The notes below the pieces were generated by a model, which was not told where the DNA came from, made no database searches, and saw only the letters and a program-made list of their open reading frames with translations. From contig CALKJP010000168.1 of assembly GCA_937995645.1 (NCBI GenBank), positions 1 through 32,885 of the forward strand: a stretch of DNA of 32,885 bases, written 5' to 3'. A program made the position numbers and the translations under genes. Origin of the DNA: an uncultured Bacteroidia bacterium (GTDB lineage: Bacteria > Bacteroidota > Bacteroidia > JACCXN01). Below are positions 16,680 through 25,500 of the stretch, piece after piece. Within the stretch, counting starts at the first letter, position 1. Each line of letters begins with the position of its first letter.

Positions 16680-18218
16680 ATGATTAGAAAAACCCTTCGT
16701 TTAATTCTTGGTGATCAGCTAAATATTCAGCATCAATGGTTTAATAATGTGCGAAAGGATGTATTATATGTAATAATGGAAATACGCCAAGAAACTGATT
16801 ATGTGCAGCATCATATTCAAAAAGTATTGGCTTTCTTTTTAGCCATGCGCCATTTTGCAGAAGAATTAAAAAGTAAAGGTCATAATGTTTACTACATAGG
16901 TTTAGACGACCCTAAAAATACACAATCGCTTACTCAAAATCTCAACAACCTGATTAATGAACATCATATTGCTCATTTTGAATATCAGTTGCCTGATGAA
17001 TATCGTTTAGATGTTCAATTAAAAGAATTTTGTTCTACATTAAAAATTTCTTACAAAGCTTACGATACTGAACATTTTTACACCACTCGTTACGAACTCG
17101 CAGATTTCTTTAAAGGCAAGAAAACATATTTGATGGAAAGTTTTTATCGCCACATGCGCAAAAAGCACAGTGTTATGATGCAGGGAGAAAATCCGATTGG
17201 CGGGAAATGGAATTTTGATTCAGAAAATAGAAAAAAACTTCCTGAAAAATTTTCTTTACCAAATCCTAAGCTTTTTAATAGAAACATAAATCAAATTGTA
17301 GAAATATTGTTACAACATCAAATTAAAACCATTGGCAATATAGATGCGAATAATTTTATTTGGCCGATAACACGTAAAGAAAATATAGAATTGCTGGATT
17401 ATTTTGCTCAATATCTCCTTCCCCTTTTTGGAACGTATCAAGATGCAATGACAAGCCAATCGTGGAGTATTTTTCATTCGCGTCTTTCGTTTGGAATGAA
17501 TGTAAAATTAATTTCTCCGCAAGAAGTGATAAAGCGCTGCATCTTTGAATGGGAAAAAAGACCGAATGAAATTTCTATTTCACAAATAGAAGGCTTTATA
17601 CGTCAAATATTAGGGTGGCGCGAATATATGCGAGGCATTTACTGGGCAAAAATGCCCGAATATAGTCAGCTCAATTTTTTTAATCATCAGGCAAAATTGC
17701 CTGAGTGGTTTTGGAATGCGAAAACCAACATGAACTGCTTACATCATGCCATAAAACAAAGTTTAGATTATGCTTATGCTCACCATATACAACGCTTAAT
17801 GATTACAGGGAACTTTGCTTTGCTTGCCGGTATTCATCCCGATGAAGCAGATAAATGGTATTTGGGAATTTATATAGATGCCATTGAATGGGTAGAAATT
17901 ACAAATACGCGAGGTATGAGCCAGTTTGCCGATGGAGGAATTGTTGGCACTAAACCCTATGTAAGCTCTGCTGCTTACATAGATAAGATGAGTGATTACT
18001 GCAAAAATTGTATTTATGATAAATCAAAAAAAAGCGGCAATAAGGCCTGTCCCTTTAATTCTTTGTACTGGAATTTTTACGACAGGAATAGAAATTTATT
18101 AGAAAAAAATCCACGCATTGGTATGATGTATAAAGTGTGGGATAAAATGCAGCCAGATACTAAAGCGGAAATTTTACAACAAGCTGAAAAATATTTAAAT
18201 GAAATAGAAAGTCTGTAA
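16680..18218 (+). CDS. FeS-type cryptochrome/photolyase (prokaryotic (6-4) photolyase-like)
   Basis: A 512-residue protein of the photolyase-related family COG3046. The N-terminal antenna domain begins with TLRLILGDQLNIQHQWF; the C-terminal FAD domain contains SRLSFGMNVKLISPQEV, QILGWREYMRGIYW, MITGNFALLAGIHPDEAD and GMSQFADGGIVGTKPYVS. Four cysteines, Cys353, Cys441, Cys444 and Cys457, have the same spacing (88, 3, 13) as the four iron-sulfur ligands of Agrobacterium PhrB, so a 4Fe-4S cluster is very likely. Known members repair UV (6-4) photoproducts using light, with FAD and a ribolumazine antenna. It is divergent from the repair operon and is followed 8 bp later by the DUF2452 gene. The exact lesion repaired cannot be told from sequence. 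Confidence 0.92.
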   Translation: MIRKTLRLILGDQLNIQHQWFNNVRKDVLYVIMEIRQETDYVQHHIQKVLAFFLAMRHFAEELKSKGHNVYYIGLDDPKNTQSLTQNLNNLINEHHIAHFEYQLPDEYRLDVQLKEFCSTLKISYKAYDTEHFYTTRYELADFFKGKKTYLMESFYRHMRKKHSVMMQGENPIGGKWNFDSENRKKLPEKFSLPNPKLFNRNINQIVEILLQHQIKTIGNIDANNFIWPITRKENIELLDYFAQYLLPLFGTYQDAMTSQSWSIFHSRLSFGMNVKLISPQEVIKRCIFEWEKRPNEISISQIEGFIRQILGWREYMRGIYWAKMPEYSQLNFFNHQAKLPEWFWNAKTNMNCLHHAIKQSLDYAYAHHIQRLMITGNFALLAGIHPDEADKWYLGIYIDAIEWVEITNTRGMSQFADGGIVGTKPYVSSAAYIDKMSDYCKNCIYDKSKKSGNKACPFNSLYWNFYDRNRNLLEKNPRIGMMYKVWDKMQPDTKAEILQQAEKYLNEIESL

Positions 18219-18226
18219 ATTTGTAA

Positions 18227-18658
18227 ATGATGCAAGAAGAATTTCATAATCCAATTGACCCTGATAAAATTACCGAAACGCCCGGCTCTTTGCCTTATGC
18301 ACATAACCGTGGTAGTGCAGTTGTTAAACCAACAGAAGAAGGCGTAATTAAACATCAGGCATTAAATGCTATGGAAGAGCAAACGGATATGCAATTAAAG
18401 CAAATTCGTGAGCAAATAGAATTGTTGGCAAAACAAGCCGCAGAAATTCAGGAACGCAAAGCATTATCGCATAAAATTTATGAAGCAAAAATGAATTTTA
18501 CGCCTGTAATCAATCACATTTATTATCTCTATGAAAATAAAAACGGAGAAACCATTTTATCCATGATTTCTCCGGAAGAATGGGGTAAAAAATTACCTTT
18601 CGAAAAATTTATAGCAAGAGTAAAACAACTTGCCGATCGCACATGGACCAAAGTATAA
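18227..18658 (+). CDS. DUF2452 family protein
   Basis: A 143-residue soluble protein matching the DUF2452 family: a short N-terminal NPIDPDKITETPGSLPYAHN segment with a conserved PYAHNRGSAVVKP motif, a central amphipathic helix or coiled coil (MEEQTDMQLKQIREQIELLA), and a C-terminal INHIYYLYENKNGETILSMI then SPEEWG motif. The function of the family is unknown. Two ATG codons open the frame; either may be used. The gap of 8 bp after the photolyase stop suggests co-transcription, which is the only clue to a role. It contains no cysteines or recognisable catalytic motif. The remaining 700 bp downstream carry no intact gene. Confidence 0.72.
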   Translation: MMQEEFHNPIDPDKITETPGSLPYAHNRGSAVVKPTEEGVIKHQALNAMEEQTDMQLKQIREQIELLAKQAAEIQERKALSHKIYEAKMNFTPVINHIYYLYENKNGETILSMISPEEWGKKLPFEKFIARVKQLADRTWTKV

Positions 18659-18735
18659 TTACATACTAGTACCATTTATTTTTCCATACGGAAGTATAAA
18701 AGCATTGTTTTTATTCTCTTGCATAGAATTAAATT

Positions 18736-19004
18736 TTACTCAAAATTCCACGCAATTGTTTTTTTATTCAATACTTCATATGCTGTATTTTGCTCATGCT
18801 CAATAAAGTATTAATACTTCTTTCTGATTTACAGCGATTACGATTTTGTAAGCAATTTCATTAATATTGAGCAAAAGAATTTTTATCGAAATCTTCTACG
18901 GGAATCCATGTATGATGACAGTGTTAACACGGATTTAGTTCACCAGTCAACTCCAATTGGTATTAAAATTTCCAATTTCTATTTCCAAAACAAGGATAAA
19001 GTTT
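18736..19004 (-). pseudogene. Candidate frameshifted gene remnant, unknown family
   Basis: On the minus strand three protein-like stretches follow each other in three different frames: KLYPCFGNRNWKF and TGELNPC*HCHHTWIPVEDF (same frame, with stop codons between), then NEIAYKIVIAVNQKEVLILY, then FIEHEQNTAYEVLNKKTIAW ending NFE and a stop. Joining them needs two frameshifts and readthrough of at least two stops. The cysteine and histidine pattern resembles a small zinc-binding protein, but I do not recognise the family. The stretches are short, so chance cannot be excluded. Confidence 0.33.
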
Positions 19005-19008
19005 TTAT

Positions 19009-19028
19009 AGTGTATTTTTAAATACACT
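19009..19028. repeat. 20-bp palindrome upstream of the TetR/RND locus
   Basis: AGTGTATTT-TT-AAATACACT is a perfect 9-bp inverted repeat with a 2-bp centre. Its size resembles operators of dimeric repressors, but it lies about 340 bp upstream of the tetR gene, far from that gene's own promoter. It could also be a small hairpin followed by few T residues. Confidence 0.4.
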
Positions 19029-19128
19029 TACGATGTTTTAGCAAATTTAAAGTTATTTCAATAGATATATTTTTACCAAAGATTCTTCCGGATTAAAGTT
19101 TTCTTATTTAAGTTATTAAAGATAAATA

Positions 19129-19158
19129 AAAAAGAGCTTCTCGTTTGAAGCTCTTTTT
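19129..19158. terminator. Intrinsic terminator, probably bidirectional
   Basis: A 12-bp perfect stem AAAAAGAGCTTC / GAAGCTCTTTTT encloses a TCGTTT loop, with A residues before and T residues after, so it could work on both strands. The nearest intact upstream gene ends about 470 bp away, so on the plus strand it may end a long 3' untranslated region or an unrecognised small transcript. Confidence 0.75.
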
Positions 19159-19353
19159 AAAATCAACCAAAACCACACCGATGATATTATGTAGGGCAAC
19201 GAGTGTGCTATTTATTACAATGCAAAAAAATAATGTTTTCATCAGTTTAAACTAAAGCCAATATTAAGAGTTTGTTAATCTTTAAGTGTTGTTAAGAGAA
19301 GTTGAAGAAGAAACAAAAAAAACAAAAAATGTTTCCAATTGTTATAAAAGATA

Positions 19354-19361
19354 TAATTTTG
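19354..19361 (+). promoter_or_regulatory. Putative -7 promoter element (TAATTTTG) of the tetR/RND operon
   Basis: TAATTTTG matches TAnnTTTG and ends only 7 nt before the tetR ATG at 19369. Transcription starting at the usual distance would give a leaderless or nearly leaderless mRNA. Confidence 0.55.
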
Positions 19362-19368
19362 CACCCCG

Positions 19369-19986
19369 ATGGATAAGAAAGAGCAGATACTAATTCAGTC
19401 TTTTGAACTTTTTATGAAGTTCGGCATAAAGAGCGTAACGATGGATGATATTGCCAAAAATATGGGAATATCAAAAAAAACATTATACCTATATTTTGCC
19501 AATAAAGATGAATTAGTTCATGCCATTCTTGATAAACATCTAGAGACCGATAAATGTTATATAAAATCTCTTGAAAATTTAGAGGGTAATGCAATAGATG
19601 ATTTAATACAAATAGCAATAATGGTAAATGAAACACTAAAAAAAATTCATCCATCTATCCACTACGATTTAGAAAAGTATCATCCCACTGCATGGAAAAA
19701 ATTTGGCGAACATAAACGAAAATTTATATACAAAAGCATATACTCCAATATTGTAAAAGGCAAAAAGGAGGGCTTATTTAGAGATGATATAAATCCTGAA
19801 ATTTTAGCTGCACTTTATGTCTCTAAAGCCGATGTTGTTTTCGATCCATTTGTATTTCCTCCCGACAAGTTTGCATTTAACAAAGTTTATTTAGAAATGC
19901 TAAAACAACATATTCGCGGAATGGCTACTACAAAAGGATTAAAATACTTAGAAAAAAAACTAAAAACGATCGAATTACTTTTTTAA
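19369..19986 (+). CDS. TetR/AcrR family transcriptional regulator
   Basis: A 205-residue regulator. The N-terminal TetR helix-turn-helix is clear: ILIQSFELFMKFGIKSVTMD followed by DIAKNMGISKKTLYLYFANKDELV (to about residue 50), and the remaining helical part is the variable ligand-binding and dimerisation domain. It is the first gene of a co-directional set with a TolC-like channel, an adaptor and an RND pump, with only 17 bp to the next gene. In such arrangements the regulator usually represses its own operon and is released by a pump substrate or membrane stress; this is inference. A -7 element immediately precedes the start, so the mRNA may be leaderless. The inducer cannot be predicted. 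Confidence 0.93.
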   Translation: MDKKEQILIQSFELFMKFGIKSVTMDDIAKNMGISKKTLYLYFANKDELVHAILDKHLETDKCYIKSLENLEGNAIDDLIQIAIMVNETLKKIHPSIHYDLEKYHPTAWKKFGEHKRKFIYKSIYSNIVKGKKEGLFRDDINPEILAALYVSKADVVFDPFVFPPDKFAFNKVYLEMLKQHIRGMATTKGLKYLEKKLKTIELLF

Positions 19987-20003
19987 AACACATAAACAGA
20001 AAT

Positions 20004-21359
20004 ATGAATCATTTTAAAAAGTTTGCATTTATTCTGCTTTTTGTTTCCTCAAGCTATTTGTATGCTCAGGAAAAAAAATCGGCTGGAGCTTATAGTTTAA
20101 AGGACGCTCAGGAATATGCTTTAAAAAATTCCTACGCAGTAAAAAATGCCCAAGCTGATGTGAAAATTGCCGAAAAGAAAATATTTGAAACAACTACAAT
20201 TGGTTTGCCTCAAGTAAAAGGAGAAATTAATTTTCAAAATTTTATAGATATACCAACACAGGTGTTGCCGGCAAACGCTTTTAATCCAATGGCCGATCCT
20301 AAGGAGTTGGTTCCACTACGTTTTGGAACTGATTACAATACCAATGCCGGATTAACAGCATCGCAATTGATATTTGATGGTTCCTACATTGTTGCCTTAC
20401 AAGCATCACGATCGTATGCCATGGTTTCAAAACTTTCATTAAGCAAAACCGAAAATGATGTAAAAGAGGCTGTAGCTCAAGCATATTATACAGTAATTGT
20501 AGCCGAAGAAAATAAAAAAGTGCTTCAACAATCGTTAGATAATATGAATAAAATACTAAAAGAAACGGAAGCCATTTATAAGTCTGGTTTTGCAGAAGAG
20601 CAGGATGTAGATCAAATGAAAGTCAGTGTTGCAACATTAACCAATAGTTTAAACCGATTAAACAAACAAACCGAATTAGCCTACAAGCTTTTAAAATTTC
20701 AAATGGGGCTCGATGTTGATGCAGAAATTACCTTAACCGATAACATGAGATCATTAATTTCTGACAATACTGCTGAAACACTTGCCACTACAGAGTTTAA
20801 ATATAGCGATAATCTTGATTATAAATTATTACAAACTCAGGCCCATTTAGCAAAGCTTAGTTTAAGAAGAGAGCGATATGGCTACCTGCCCTCTGTAGGC
20901 GCATTTTTTTCGCACACACAAAATGCTTTGAGAAATGATTTTGATATTTTTGATAAGGATAAAAAGTGGTTTCCAACAACACTTTGGGGTTTAAAAATAT
21001 CAATACCCATCTTTGATAGTGGCATGAAAGGCGCCAAAATAAGTCAAGCAAAACAAGAGTATGCCAAAATATTAAACACTCAAAAGCAAATAGAGCAAAG
21101 TCTTAAAATTCAGTCAGAAAGCGCAAAGGCAGATTTTACAACAGCTATGGAACGCTACATGATTGAAAAAGAAAATTTAAACCTTACCGAAAAAATTTAC
21201 AACAAAACACTTATTAAATACAAAGAAGGATTAGCGAGCAGTTTAGAATTAGCTCAAGCACAAGGGCAGTTTTTAAGCACACAGGGCAATTATGTAAATG
21301 CTATGCTGGATTTACTAAATAGCAAAGCTCGTTTGGAAAAAATAATGAACAATAAATAA
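20004..21359 (+). CDS. TolC family outer membrane efflux channel
   Basis: A 451-residue outer membrane channel subunit. The signal peptide ends at SSSYLYA (residue 21) and the mature protein has the two-fold TolC repeat: YSLKDAQEYALKNSYAVKNA at the start of the first half, long helices of the periplasmic tunnel (ENKKVLQQSLDNMNKILKET), then a second half with YLPSVGAFF and SIPIFDSGMKG strand segments and a final helix ending in KYKEGLASSLELAQAQ. Length is typical for the family. It forms the outer membrane exit of the tripartite pump encoded by the next two genes and is co-transcribed with them. No lipobox is present, so it is not a lipid-anchored channel of the OprM type. Confidence 0.93.
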   Translation: MNHFKKFAFILLFVSSSYLYAQEKKSAGAYSLKDAQEYALKNSYAVKNAQADVKIAEKKIFETTTIGLPQVKGEINFQNFIDIPTQVLPANAFNPMADPKELVPLRFGTDYNTNAGLTASQLIFDGSYIVALQASRSYAMVSKLSLSKTENDVKEAVAQAYYTVIVAEENKKVLQQSLDNMNKILKETEAIYKSGFAEEQDVDQMKVSVATLTNSLNRLNKQTELAYKLLKFQMGLDVDAEITLTDNMRSLISDNTAETLATTEFKYSDNLDYKLLQTQAHLAKLSLRRERYGYLPSVGAFFSHTQNALRNDFDIFDKDKKWFPTTLWGLKISIPIFDSGMKGAKISQAKQEYAKILNTQKQIEQSLKIQSESAKADFTTAMERYMIEKENLNLTEKIYNKTLIKYKEGLASSLELAQAQGQFLSTQGNYVNAMLDLLNSKARLEKIMNNK

Positions 21360-21367
21360 TACTATTC

Positions 21368-22543
21368 ATGACATCATCTGTAAACAATAAATCAAAAATA
21401 AATTATATGAGAGCCCTTACAGCGCTATCTCTTATCGTTTTTTTAGCATCATGCGGAAATAAGAGTAATGGAGATTTAGAAAAGAAAAAATCGCAACTGG
21501 CAAAATATCAAAGCGAGTTAAACAATTTAAAAACGAAAATTGCCATTCTAGAAAAAGAAATTGCAGCATTAGATACAACTTCCACAACTTCTGATATAGG
21601 AATTTTAGTTGAAACAAAATTAATTCAACCTGAAAAATTTGAGCATTTTTTTGAAGTAAGTGGAACGGTTGCTACAGACGATAATGTTACTTTAAGTGCA
21701 GAAGCAGCAGGGCAAATAAAATCTATTTTGGTTAAAGAAGGCCAAAAAGTTAGTGCAGGTCAGATATTGGTTAAACTAAATACAGCAACTATCGAAAGTA
21801 GCATAGATGAGATTAAAACAGCGCTTGAATTAGCTACCACTATGTATGAGCGTCAAAAAAAATTGTGGGAACAAAATATTGGTTCAGAAATTCAATATTT
21901 ACAAGCAAAAAATAACAAAGAAAGTTTAGAAAAAAAATTAAAAACATTGCAAACGCAATTATCGCTATCAATAATTAAATCACCCGGAGAAGGAGTGATT
22001 GATGAAATATATCGCAAAGAAGGTGAAATGGTTATGCCTGGCACCCCTGTTTTGCAATTAGTAAATTTAAATAACATGAAAATGTTAGCTGACGTATCTG
22101 AAATGTATGTTAAATCAGTTAAACAGGGTGATAAAGCAAGTGTTAGATTTCCTGCATTAGGCATTGAAAATCTGGAAGCTCAAATAAACAGAACCTCTAA
22201 TGTGATTAATTTAAAAAACAGAACGTTTAAAGTTGAAGTTAGCTTACCTAATAAAGATCAAATACTTAAACCAAATGCTATTGGAATGCTTAAAATAAAA
22301 GATTTTGAGGCCGACTCTGTAATTGTTGTTCCAACAATGATTTTGGGTAAAGATTCTAAAGGAGATTATTTATTTACAACAGCCAATAAAGAAGGAAAAT
22401 TAATTGCCCAAAAAACATACGTAAAAATAGGGAAAACAAGTGGAGCCCAAACAATGATAACTGAAGGTTTAAACCCTAATGATAAAGTTATTACAGCAGG
22501 ATATAACGAAGTATCAGATGGTGCAATAATAAGAACCAAATAA
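21368..22543 (+). CDS. RND efflux periplasmic adaptor lipoprotein (HlyD/MFP family)
   Basis: A membrane fusion protein that links the RND pump to the TolC channel. A lipoprotein signal (RALTALSLIVFLASCG, lipobox LASC) is followed directly by a coiled coil (KKKSQLAKYQSELNNLKTKI), then the lipoyl half-motifs (AEAAGQIKSILVKEGQKVSA and IKSPGEGVIDEIYRKEGEMV) separated by the alpha hairpin, then beta-barrel and membrane-proximal domains up to GLNPNDKVITAGYNEV. From 21368 the protein has 391 residues with the lipobox Cys at 29. Starting at the internal ATG at 21407 (MRALTALSLIV) would give a more usual signal peptide with Cys16; I consider that start at least as likely. It lies 8 bp after the TolC-like gene and 22 bp before the pump gene. 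Confidence 0.93.
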   Translation: MTSSVNNKSKINYMRALTALSLIVFLASCGNKSNGDLEKKKSQLAKYQSELNNLKTKIAILEKEIAALDTTSTTSDIGILVETKLIQPEKFEHFFEVSGTVATDDNVTLSAEAAGQIKSILVKEGQKVSAGQILVKLNTATIESSIDEIKTALELATTMYERQKKLWEQNIGSEIQYLQAKNNKESLEKKLKTLQTQLSLSIIKSPGEGVIDEIYRKEGEMVMPGTPVLQLVNLNNMKMLADVSEMYVKSVKQGDKASVRFPALGIENLEAQINRTSNVINLKNRTFKVEVSLPNKDQILKPNAIGMLKIKDFEADSVIVVPTMILGKDSKGDYLFTTANKEGKLIAQKTYVKIGKTSGAQTMITEGLNPNDKVITAGYNEVSDGAIIRTK

Positions 22544-22565
22544 TATTTCAAAAAAAGAAAAATTT

Positions 22566-25500
22566 ATGAGCAGTAATTCTCAAAATAAAATACAAGAAAA
22601 CGATAAAGGCTTTTTACTTACCAACTGGTCGCTAAAAAATAAAACCAGTGTAATGATTATTACATTGTTGATTATATTTTTCGGATTAGGGGCTTATATC
22701 TCTATGCCAAAAGAGTTATTCCCCGAATTAAAAATGCCAACTATATATGTACGCACCGTTTATCCGGGGAACTCTCCGATTGATATAGAAAACCTAATAA
22801 CTCGTCCCCTCGAAAAACAAATAAAATCCGTTGATGGTATAAAAAATTTAAAATCAACATCGGTACAAGATAACTCTGCCATATTTGTTGAATTTAATAC
22901 CGATGTAGATGTGGAAGAGGCGCTAAATGATGTAAAAGACGCAGTTGATAAAGCCAAAAAAGATTTACCATCTGATTTGGATATGGATCCCATAGTTATG
23001 GATATTGATTTCTCTGAATTTCCAATTATGAACATAAATCTTTCCGGTGATTATAGTTTAGATGATTTAAAAAAATATGCCGAAGATTTACAAGAGGAAT
23101 TAGAAAATATTGATGAAATAAAGCGTGTTGATTTAAAAGGAGCTCTAAAACGCGAAATAAGCATTGTGGTTGATTTGCCACGCATGGAGGCCATGGAGCT
23201 ATCGTTTAACGACATTGAAAATGCCATTAAGTTTGAAAACATGACCATGTCGGGTGGAGATATTTTATTAGGCAACAACCGCAGAAATATTCGTATAGTA
23301 GGAGAGTTTAAAAATGTGAGTGATATTGAAAATATCATTGTAAAACACGAGATGGAAAAAATTGTGTATTTACGTGATATTGCTAAAGTAATTGACGGAT
23401 ACGAAGAACCCAAAAGTTTTGCCCGTTTAGATGGACTTCCGGTTGTATCTTTAGACGTAATTAAAAAGAGTGGCGAAAATCTTTTATCGGCAACCGATAA
23501 AATTAATTTGTTGATAGCTGATTTTAAGAAAACTCGCTTACCCGCAGATTTACAGGTAACTATTACCAACGATCAATCGCAAAATACCCGCAATCAGATA
23601 TCGAATTTAGAAAACAGTATAATCATGGGTGTAATACTGGTAGTATTGGTATTACTTTTCTTTATTGGTTTGCGTAACTCTATGTTTGTAGGTATTGCAA
23701 TTCCGCTATCTATGTTCATGTCATTTGCCATCCTATCATTTATGGGAGTAAGCATGAATTTGGTGGTATTATTCTCATTAATTCTTGCACTCGGCATGTT
23801 GGTTGATAATGCCATAGTGGTAGTAGAAAATGTATATCGTTTGTATGCCGAAAAAGGAATGTCTCCTTTACGAGCAGCATGGAATGGAGTAGGAGAAATT
23901 GCCGTGCCAATTATTTCTTCTACAGCTACTACCCTTGCTGCATTTTTTCCTTTGCTGTTTTGGAAAGATTTAATTGGAGAGTTTATGAAGTTTTTACCAA
24001 TGACTTTAATCATTGTACTTTCTGCATCATTGTTTGTGGCATTGGTTGTTAATCCGGTGTTTCTTTCAAATTATATCAAAAAAGAAGATGCTGAATACAA
24101 ACCCAACTTAAAAAAAGCATTGAAATATGCCGGAATTTTTGTCAGTTTGGGAATCTTGTTTTTACTAATGGGCAAAATAGCAATTGGTAATTTATTATTC
24201 ACTTTTGCTGTTTTAACTTTTATAAATACTTATGGTTTACAACCCTCAAGCATCTGGTTTCAGAATAATGTATTACCCCGTTTAGAAAATTTTTATGAAC
24301 GTACACTAAGATACTGGTTAAACGGAAAACGCCCGATATTACTAATAGCAGTGTACTTGCCATTACTGATGATTTTTTCACTTGCGCTTTTAGGAATTAG
24401 AGCCCCCAAAGTTTTATTTTTTCCCAAAAATGAACCAAAGTATATCAATGTATTTGTTGAAGCTCCTATTGGTACTGATATTACCGCAACAGATTCTATC
24501 GTTAAAAAAATCGAAAAACAAATTTTTGAACTAACAAAAGATGATAAAGACATTATTTCTTCCATAGTTTCAAATGTTGGAGAAGGCTCAAATGACCCTA
24601 ATGAAGGCCCAAGCCAAGGCAATACACCTAATAAAGCACGAATAACAATCTCATTTGTAGAGTTTAATAAACGTAAAGGGAAAAAAACTTCAGATGTAAT
24701 GAAATTAATTTCAGAAAACGTTAAAGATTATCCCGGAGTTCGAATATCTGTTGATAAAAATAGAGAAGGCCCACCGGTTGGTAAACCCATCAATCTCGAA
24801 ATTATTGGTGAAGATTTTGAAAAACTTTTATTTATAACCGATGATATTCAACAATTAATTGATGAAGAAAACATTTCAGGGATTGAAGGTTTGAAAATAG
24901 ATTTAGAAGTAAGCAAACCCGAAATGATTGTTTCTATTGATAGAGATAAAGCACGTATGTTTGGTGTTTCAACAGCACAAATAGGAACCGCTATTCGAAA
25001 TGCCTTATTTGGAAAAGAAATATCAAAATTTAAAGAAGGTGAAGAAGAATATCCAATTCAATTGCGCTTAGATAATTATTACCGTTATAACATCGCTGCT
25101 TTAATGAATCAAAAAATCACCTTCCGCGACCCTACCAATGGACGCATTTCACAAGTACCTATTTCATCTGTTGCTTCCTTTTACAACAGCAACACTTTTG
25201 GCGCTGTAAAACGAAAAGATTTAAACAGGGTAATAACCCTCTCTTCAAATGTGTTAGAAGGATACAATGCAACAGAAATAAACAATAAACTAAAAGAAAT
25301 TTTAGCAAGCTATCCAATGCCTGAGGGCTATACATATAAATTTACAGGAGAACAAGAACAGCAAGCAAAATCAATGGCTTTTTTAACCAAAGCCTTATTA
25401 ATTGCTATTGCATTAATTACTTTAATTTTAGTATCACAGTTTAATTCGGTTATCAAGCCATTTATTATTATGGTTTCTGTATTCTTTAGCACCATAGGTG

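Larger units (their letters stand above)
18659..19368. other. 710-bp region without an intact gene
   Basis: All six frames are broken here. It contains a likely decayed gene on the minus strand (18736-19004), a perfect GTGTTAACAC palindrome at 18921-18930, a 9-bp inverted repeat (TTTTGCTCA at 18788-18796 with TGAGCAAAA at 18868-18876), a 20-bp palindrome (19009-19028), an intrinsic terminator (19129-19158) and the TetR promoter. No tRNA-like fold was recognised. It may be a remnant of a lost gene or may carry a small RNA ending at the terminator. Confidence 0.55.

Noticed and set aside
9095-18658. The repair cluster as an anti-phage defence system
   Set aside because: The helicase, ligase, MBL exonuclease and phosphoesterase match a known DNA-repair set; no recombinase, toxin, nucleotide-signalling or restriction components are present.
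18788-18876. Inverted repeat TTTTGCTCA / TGAGCAAAA as insertion sequence ends or a CRISPR-like repeat
   Set aside because: Only one pair 9 bp long, no transposase, no target duplication, and no regularly spaced repeats.
23051-23569. 172-residue minus-strand ORF inside the RND pump gene
   Set aside because: Antisense shadow; the composition is Ser/Ile/Phe-rich as expected from reading an AT-rich gene backwards.
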